Shown here: one piece after another, positions 50,149 through 53,602 of the stretch
Numbering within the stretch: the first letter of the stretch is position 1
Layout of the letters: each line of letters opens with the position of its first letter
Source: Planctomycetota bacterium
GTDB taxonomy: Bacteria > Planctomycetota > Planctomycetia > Gemmatales > Gemmataceae
Reading direction: 5' to 3'
Length of the DNA: 53,602 nt
NCBI GenBank assembly: GCA_016177925.1
Contig: JACOUH010000122.1
Coordinates: 1 to 53,602, forward strand
The notes under the pieces: model-generated
Told to the model about the DNA's origin: nothing
Databases searched by the model: none
What the model saw: the letters and a program-made list of their open reading frames with translations, nothing else
Position numbers and translations under genes: made by a program

Positions 50149-50427
50149 TTATTTACGTTTGTCTTTCGTCTTTCGACCTGCACGGGCTTCCTGCAGCGCT
50201 TCGGGAAACGCTTCACGTTCGAGGAACCCATTGTCCACGAGCGTCTTCCGCACAGCGGCTAGGGTCATTGGGTCGACCCGCTCGGTGGTCCGGTGCGGGC
50301 GAAATGCGACGAGGGTGTTCGAGGACTTGTGCTCAAAGAGCACGTGCTTCCCTTCTACAGGGACCTGAACAAAGTCAAACCGTGTGAGCAGGCGATGCAC
50401 GTCCCCGAAGGTGACCTTGTCAGCCAT
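50149..50427 (-). CDS. HicA-like small protein
   Basis: 92 residues from ATG 50427. The pattern FGDVHRLLTRFDFVQVPVEG-KHVLFEH, then LVAFRPHRTTERVDP and LAAVRKTLVDNGFL, follows the small dsRBD-like fold of HicA mRNA interferases. Here the His expected in the 'GSH' catalytic element is in GKHVLFEH. The last 15 residues are very basic (GRKTKDKRK). Its start lies 8 nt inside the upstream DUF4365 gene, so the two are translationally coupled. No HicB-like partner is adjacent. DUF4365 stands in that place. Confidence 0.6.
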   Translation of the reverse strand: MADKVTFGDVHRLLTRFDFVQVPVEGKHVLFEHKSSNTLVAFRPHRTTERVDPMTLAAVRKTLVDNGFLEREAFPEALQEARAGRKTKDKRK

Positions 50428-50941
50428 GACGAACTACCCTCCTGAGCTGAGCGAGAATGGTGTCCCGAAACTCCGCGAACTTTCCGAAGGACGCCGGGTT
50501 GATGACATTTTCCCGCGGAATGTGGATCGTAAGCCTGCCTTTTTCCTTGTCGAGGTCAATTTGCCGCAGCGACTCGAAATAGGCCTGAACATACAACCAA
50601 TGGGCGACATCAGCCTTGGCATCATAAATGACAAGGATCACTGGCATCGGCTCGAGCAACCAGTGCCGGAAATCTTTTGAGTCGACGCGAACCGCGATGG
50701 ACTTTCCCCCGGAGACAAGGCGTGGGTGATCAGTCGCTTTCACCTGCAATCTGATCTCCCCATTCTCGCGTTCGCCCTCACGGTCGTAAGTCGCTATGAG
50801 CAGGTCGATCCCATAATCGTGTTCGATCCGCTCCACCGAGCCCCCACAGAGCAAGGCGTGTCGCTCGACGTGGTTGACGCTCAGATCTGCGATCACATGC
50901 TCGCGAGTCCTTCGCTTCTTCTTCGGGTTTTGGCTGGGCAT
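50420..50941 (-). CDS. DUF4365 nuclease-like protein
   Basis: 173 residues from ATG 50941, where GGAG lies five bases upstream. Another in-frame ATG is four codons earlier. The order REHVIADLSVNHVERHALLCGG, HDYGIDLLIATYD, GEIRLQVKATD and HWLLEPMPVILVIYDAKADVAHWLYVQ is that of DUF4365. The acidic residue of YGID and the E-x-Q-x-K of GEIRLQVKA match a PD-(D/E)xK nuclease core. DUF4365 domains are found in defence-related contexts. It overlaps the HicA-like gene downstream by 8 nt and follows two HTH genes, so it is part of a four-gene run. Confidence 0.8.
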   Translation of the reverse strand: MPSQNPKKKRRTREHVIADLSVNHVERHALLCGGSVERIEHDYGIDLLIATYDREGERENGEIRLQVKATDHPRLVSGGKSIAVRVDSKDFRHWLLEPMPVILVIYDAKADVAHWLYVQAYFESLRQIDLDKEKGRLTIHIPRENVINPASFGKFAEFRDTILAQLRRVVRHG

Positions 50942-50967
50942 TCCCCACTCCATCGTTCGGCCACCTG

Positions 50968-51204
50968 CTAGGCTGGGCCGTGGCCGTAGATGTGCTGGAT
51001 CGGCGTCTTGTGGCCCCAGATGATCTGCTCGCGCGTCAGGCCGAACACCGCCGCCACCTTGTCGCGCTCGGTCGGACTCGGCGTCCAGCGACCCAGCACG
51101 ATCGCCAGCACGCGCTGCTCGTCTAGCCCCGACCGCTCGGCGACCTGCTTCCAATCCATGCCGTGCTCGACACACAACTGGTCGACGCTCTTCTGCGCGT
51201 CCAT
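50968..51204 (-). CDS. Small helix-turn-helix protein (paralogue 2)
   Basis: 78 residues from ATG 51204, chosen because AGGGAGG lies nine bases upstream. A TTG three codons earlier is too close to that site. The body (VDQLCVEHGMDWKQVAERSGLDEQRVLAIVLGRW) is an XRE-like helix-turn-helix. The end, WTPSPTERDKVAAVFGLTREQIIWGH-KTPIQHIYGHG, is shared with the neighbouring paralogue. It starts 33 nt after that paralogue's stop and ends 26 nt before DUF4365. Probably a DNA-binding regulator of the cassette. Confidence 0.7.
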   Translation of the reverse strand: MDAQKSVDQLCVEHGMDWKQVAERSGLDEQRVLAIVLGRWTPSPTERDKVAAVFGLTREQIIWGHKTPIQHIYGHGPA

Positions 51205-51237
51205 TCCCGACAACCTCCCTCTGAAAACGTATGCTCT

Positions 51238-51489
51238 TCAGGGCGTTCGACCGAACTGCGGACCGTGACCGTACAGGTGCTCGACCGGCGTCCGGTGTCC
51301 CCAGGCGATCTGCTCGCGCGAGAGCCCGAACGCCGACGCCACGCGGTCGCGCTCGGCCGGGCTCGGCGTCCACTGTCCCGTCACAATGGCCCGCACCCGG
51401 CGCACGTCCAGGCCGGTCCGTTCGGCGAGTTGCTCCTCGCTGAGGCTGTGCTCGTGACAGAGCTGCTCCACCGTCTTCAAGGTCTCCAT
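51238..51489 (-). CDS. Small helix-turn-helix protein (paralogue 1)
   Basis: 83 residues from ATG 51489 (GGGGAG upstream). It shows the same plan as the gene at 50968-51204: VEQLCHEHSLSEEQLAERTGLDVRRVRAIVTGQW, then WTPSPAERDRVASAFGLSREQIAWGH and the end motif TPVEHLYGHGP. The pair arose by tandem duplication, and the two copies have since diverged by roughly half of their residues. The conserved WGH-TP-x-H-YGHG tail is not part of ordinary XRE proteins and must have a role of its own. It is first in the leftward four-gene run. Confidence 0.7.
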   Translation of the reverse strand: METLKTVEQLCHEHSLSEEQLAERTGLDVRRVRAIVTGQWTPSPAERDRVASAFGLSREQIAWGHRTPVEHLYGHGPQFGRTP

Positions 51490-51740
51490 GATGACATTCT
51501 CCCCGACTGTCCCGAGATTACCACACGACCGGGAGCGTTTCCATCTGTTTGCCACCGCCGTGCCGCCTGTTAACCGCGGTTAGCGCTTCCGCTTCCGCTG
51601 TCACCCTCCACCCGGACGCGCATCCCGTTGAGAGCACACGGGTTGGGCGGCGAGCCGCCGAACCGGCCTGTGGTTTGCATCTCGTCGAGGCGGTGAAGGC
51701 ATGCTCCCGCCGGAGGCGGGGAAGGAAAGGAGGGTCGCTT

Positions 51741-51893
51741 ATGGAGTTTCGCTGGGTTTCCCTCATCGCCCTGTGGACGCTGCTCTCCGGACCGATCTTC
51801 AGCCCGCCGTCCGGTCCACCTCGACCGCGCGAGCGGTCAACCGCGGTGGCGCAGCAGGCCAAGTCCCACGCGCCGCCTGCCGCCCGCCGCTGA
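51741..51893 (+). CDS. Very small exported peptide (50 aa)
   Basis: ATG 51741 follows AAAGGAGGG with a good gap. The 50-residue product has an N-terminal hydrophobic export segment (RWVSLIALWTLLSGPIF) and then a Pro/Arg/Ala-rich tail without Cys (SPPSGPPRPRERSTAVAQQA). No family is recognised. Good ribosome site and signal-like start support coding. The 250 nt upstream hold no other gene. Two palindromes follow directly. Confidence 0.5.
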   Translation: MEFRWVSLIALWTLLSGPIFSPPSGPPRPRERSTAVAQQAKSHAPPAARR

Positions 51894-51899
51894 CCGACC

Positions 51900-51962
51900 T
51901 GTAGGACGGTTTTTCAAACCGTCCGGGCTTCACGTACGGACGGATTGGAAATCCGTCCTACA
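51900..51962. repeat. Imperfect inverted repeat built of two hairpins
   Basis: TGTAGGACGG at 51900 and CCGTCCTACA ending at 51962 pair. Inside, each arm also folds on itself (ACGGTTTTTCAAACCGT and ACGGATTGGAAATCCGT). It begins 7 nt after the small peptide stop. Confidence 0.8.
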
Positions 51963-52048
51963 AGGCCGCTGAAAAAGTTCCCGGCCTCCCTCTGTCTCGC
52001 TCCTCCCAGCGCCGTATTCTCACCCTTAGAGCGTGTTGCCGCGGGGTG

Positions 52049-52108
52049 TAGCGACAGGCGGCTCGCCTGTCGTTTTGGTTCCAGCGACAGGCGAGCCGCC
52101 TGTCGCTA
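52049..52108. repeat. 24-bp perfect inverted repeat before the transketolase genes
   Basis: Arms 52049-52072 and 52085-52108 are exact reverse complements with 12 nt between. The core GACAGGCGGCTCGCCTGTC is itself palindromic, so the unit contains four nested half-sites. It ends 36 nt before the transketolase start. Confidence 0.9.
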
Positions 52109-52144
52109 CGGGCACGAGGCCCCGGGCGCCAGGGAGACTCCACG

Positions 52145-52981
52145 ATGACGGCGAGCACCGCTTCCCTTGCGGACCTGAAGGCGAGAGCCAAATCGATCCG
52201 CAAGAACATCATCACCAGCACGACCGCTGCGGGTTCGGGACATCCGACCAGTTCGCTCTCCGCGGTCGAGATCGCCGTCGCCCTCTACTTCGGCGGCATC
52301 CTCCGCTACGACCCGAAGAACCCGCACCGGCCAGAGCGCGATCGCTTCCTCCTCAGCAAGGGCCACGCCGCTCCGCTCTTGTACGCCGTCCTCGCCGAGG
52401 CCGGCTACTTCCCCGTTGACCAGCTGCTGACTCTCCGCAAGCTCGACAGCCCCCTCGAGGGCCACCCCAACATGCGCCGCCTCCCGGGCGTCGAGGCCTC
52501 GACCGGCTCGCTTGGCCAGGGACTGTCGATCGGCATCGGGCACGCCCTTGCCGCTCGTCTCGACGGCCGCGACGCGCGTGTCTACGTCCTGATCGGCGAC
52601 GGCGAGATCGACGAGGGCCAGGTCTGGGAAGCCGCCATGTCCGCCCACAAGTTCAAGCTCGATAACCTCGTAGCCATCATCGACCAGAACGGTTATCAGC
52701 AGACGGGCGCCACCAAGGAGGTCCTCGACCTCACCCCGCTAGCGCCGAAATGGGAGGCGTTCGGCTGGTCCGTCCAGGAGATCAACGGCAACGACCAGCA
52801 GCAGGCCCTCGACGCCTTGAAGAAGACGTCCCAGGTCAAGGGCAGGCCAAGCGTCATCGTCTCGAAGACCGTCAAGGGTTGGCCGATCCAGACGATCCTG
52901 AGCAAGGACCCCAACCATCACGGCAAGGCGCTGACGCAGGAAGAGATGAAGCAGGCCCTGGCCCTCTTGGACGCCCGCTGA
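52145..52981 (+). CDS. Transketolase, N-terminal (TPP-binding) subunit
   Basis: 278 residues from ATG 52145 (AGGGAG upstream). The thiamine-pyrophosphate domain is complete: GSGHPTSSLSAVEIAVALYF, SKGHAAPLLYAVLAEAG, STGSLGQGLSIGIGHALA, and the metal/diphosphate motif GDGEIDEGQVWEAAMSAHK ending in DQNGYQQ. The protein stops after this domain, and the rest of transketolase is encoded by the next gene. Such split transketolases are common in some bacteria and archaea. Together the two subunits transfer two-carbon units in the pentose phosphate or Calvin-type sugar rearrangements. The pyrimidine-binding subunit starts 22 nt later. Confidence 0.92.
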   Translation: MTASTASLADLKARAKSIRKNIITSTTAAGSGHPTSSLSAVEIAVALYFGGILRYDPKNPHRPERDRFLLSKGHAAPLLYAVLAEAGYFPVDQLLTLRKLDSPLEGHPNMRRLPGVEASTGSLGQGLSIGIGHALAARLDGRDARVYVLIGDGEIDEGQVWEAAMSAHKFKLDNLVAIIDQNGYQQTGATKEVLDLTPLAPKWEAFGWSVQEINGNDQQQALDALKKTSQVKGRPSVIVSKTVKGWPIQTILSKDPNHHGKALTQEEMKQALALLDAR

Positions 52982-53003
52982 TCGGATGAGGGAGAATAAT
53001 ACG

Positions 53004-53602
53004 ATGAAATTAGGAAAATCCGTCCGTGAGGCCTTCGGCATCGCGCTGGCGAAGCTCGGCGAGCAGCACGCCGACATTGTCGTCCTCGACGGCGATGTCC
53101 ACAACTCGACGCGCACGGACTTCTTCGCCAAGAAGTTCCCCGATCGCTTCTTCAACGTCGGCATCGCCGAGTCGAACCTGGTCAGCACCGCCAGCGGCCT
53201 GGCGGCCTCGGGGAAGCGCGCCTGGCTGGCCAGCTTCGCCGCTTTCGTCCTGTGCAACGCCTACGATCAGTTGCGCATGTCTGTCGCCTTCCCCAATCTC
53301 GATGTCAAGGTGGTCGGCACGCACGCCGGCATCAGTATCGGCGAGGACGGGCCGTCGCAGATGGGCATCGAGGACGTGTCGCTGGCCTGCTCGCTGCCCA
53401 ACTTCACTGTCGTGGTGCCGGCCGACGAGCCGTCGACGGAGCAGGCGGTGCAGGCACTGGCGAAGATCAAAACGCCCGCCTACCTGCGGGCCGGCCGGCC
53501 GAACGTGCCGATCGTCTACGAGATCGGCTGCGCTTTCGAGTTGGGCAAGGCGATCCGTCTGCGCGACGGCAAGGACGTCACCCTGATCGCCAATGGCCTG
53601 AT
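53004..53602 (+). CDS. Transketolase, C-terminal subunit (partial, 3' end off window)
   Basis: ATG 53004 is preceded by GGGAGA. About 199 residues are visible before the right edge. The pyrimidine-binding domain is present: IVVLDGDVHNSTRTDFFAKK, RFFNVGIAESNLVSTASGLA (with the catalytic Glu of GIAESN) and HAGISIGEDGPSQMGIEDVS. The C-terminal nucleotide-binding-like domain is cut. It forms the active site with the subunit upstream and is in the same operon. Confidence 0.92.
   Translation, partial: MKLGKSVREAFGIALAKLGEQHADIVVLDGDVHNSTRTDFFAKKFPDRFFNVGIAESNLVSTASGLAASGKRAWLASFAAFVLCNAYDQLRMSVAFPNLDVKVVGTHAGISIGEDGPSQMGIEDVSLACSLPNFTVVVPADEPSTEQAVQALAKIKTPAYLRAGRPNVPIVYEIGCAFELGKAIRLRDGKDVTLIANGL

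Overview
The window reads as a chromosomal segment of a planctomycete, most likely of the Gemmataceae. The evidence is a very high GC content, three proteins of the PSD1 type (planctomycete cytochrome c + DUF1549 + DUF1553), three DUF1501 proteins, a DUF1559 pilin-like protein, a giant WD40 protein, an Uma2 nuclease, futalosine-pathway menaquinone synthesis (MqnE), and many short palindromic repeats between and inside genes. It shows no rRNA, phage structural genes, transposases or CRISPR.

Layout. 1-5.1 kb: edge-truncated secreted metallo-beta-lactamase-fold protein, arginase-fold protein, and an APC permease with a UspA-like tail. 5.1-10 kb (leftward): a tiny signal-peptide ORF, a repeat cluster, then PSD1 > SMP-30-like > crcB (fluoride channel) > DUF190 as one operon. 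10-18.5 kb: a pRiA4b ORF-3-like protein, a 1,576-residue WD40 protein whose first codons contain a palindromic insertion, Uma2, a small unknown protein and mqnE. 18.9-26.5 kb (rightward): PSD1, two DUF1501 proteins, an MmsA-type aldehyde dehydrogenase and a DUF1579 protein. 26.8-32.2 kb: a SIR2-type gene with a broken 3' end, a PIN toxin/DUF104 antitoxin pair, a third PSD1 and a zinc-ribbon membrane protein. 32.2-34 kb: a selenocysteine tRNA with its terminator, a partial copy of the tRNA 3' end, the tail of an efflux outer-membrane protein gene, and a cysteine-rich DDYCPK-repeat protein coupled to it by ATGA. 34-42 kb (leftward): an operon of CHASE2-adenylate cyclase > TPR-CHAT (caspase-like) protein > FecR-like/TPR secreted protein, followed by a separate DUF1501 gene. 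The TPR-CHAT gene is split by a 43-nt deletion in its repeats. 42-47 kb: ThuA-like protein, DUF1559 plus a HEAT-repeat lipoprotein, and a divergent Hsp90. 47-50.1 kb (rightward): sulfate assimilation (cysH of the Fe-S type, an Rrf2 regulator, sat, a small unknown protein). 50.1-51.5 kb (leftward): two paralogous helix-turn-helix proteins, a DUF4365 nuclease-like protein and a HicA-like protein in one tight run. 51.7-53.6 kb: a small secreted peptide, two palindromes and a split transketolase (N- and C-terminal subunits, the second cut by the window edge).

The most interesting items are the CHASE2-cyclase/CHAT operon, the HTH-HTH-DUF4365-HicA-like cassette, the DDYCPK protein coupled to an efflux outer-membrane gene beside the tRNA-Sec, and the palindromic elements inserted in frame into at least six coding sequences. 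All functional statements come from reading motifs and context. No database search was possible.
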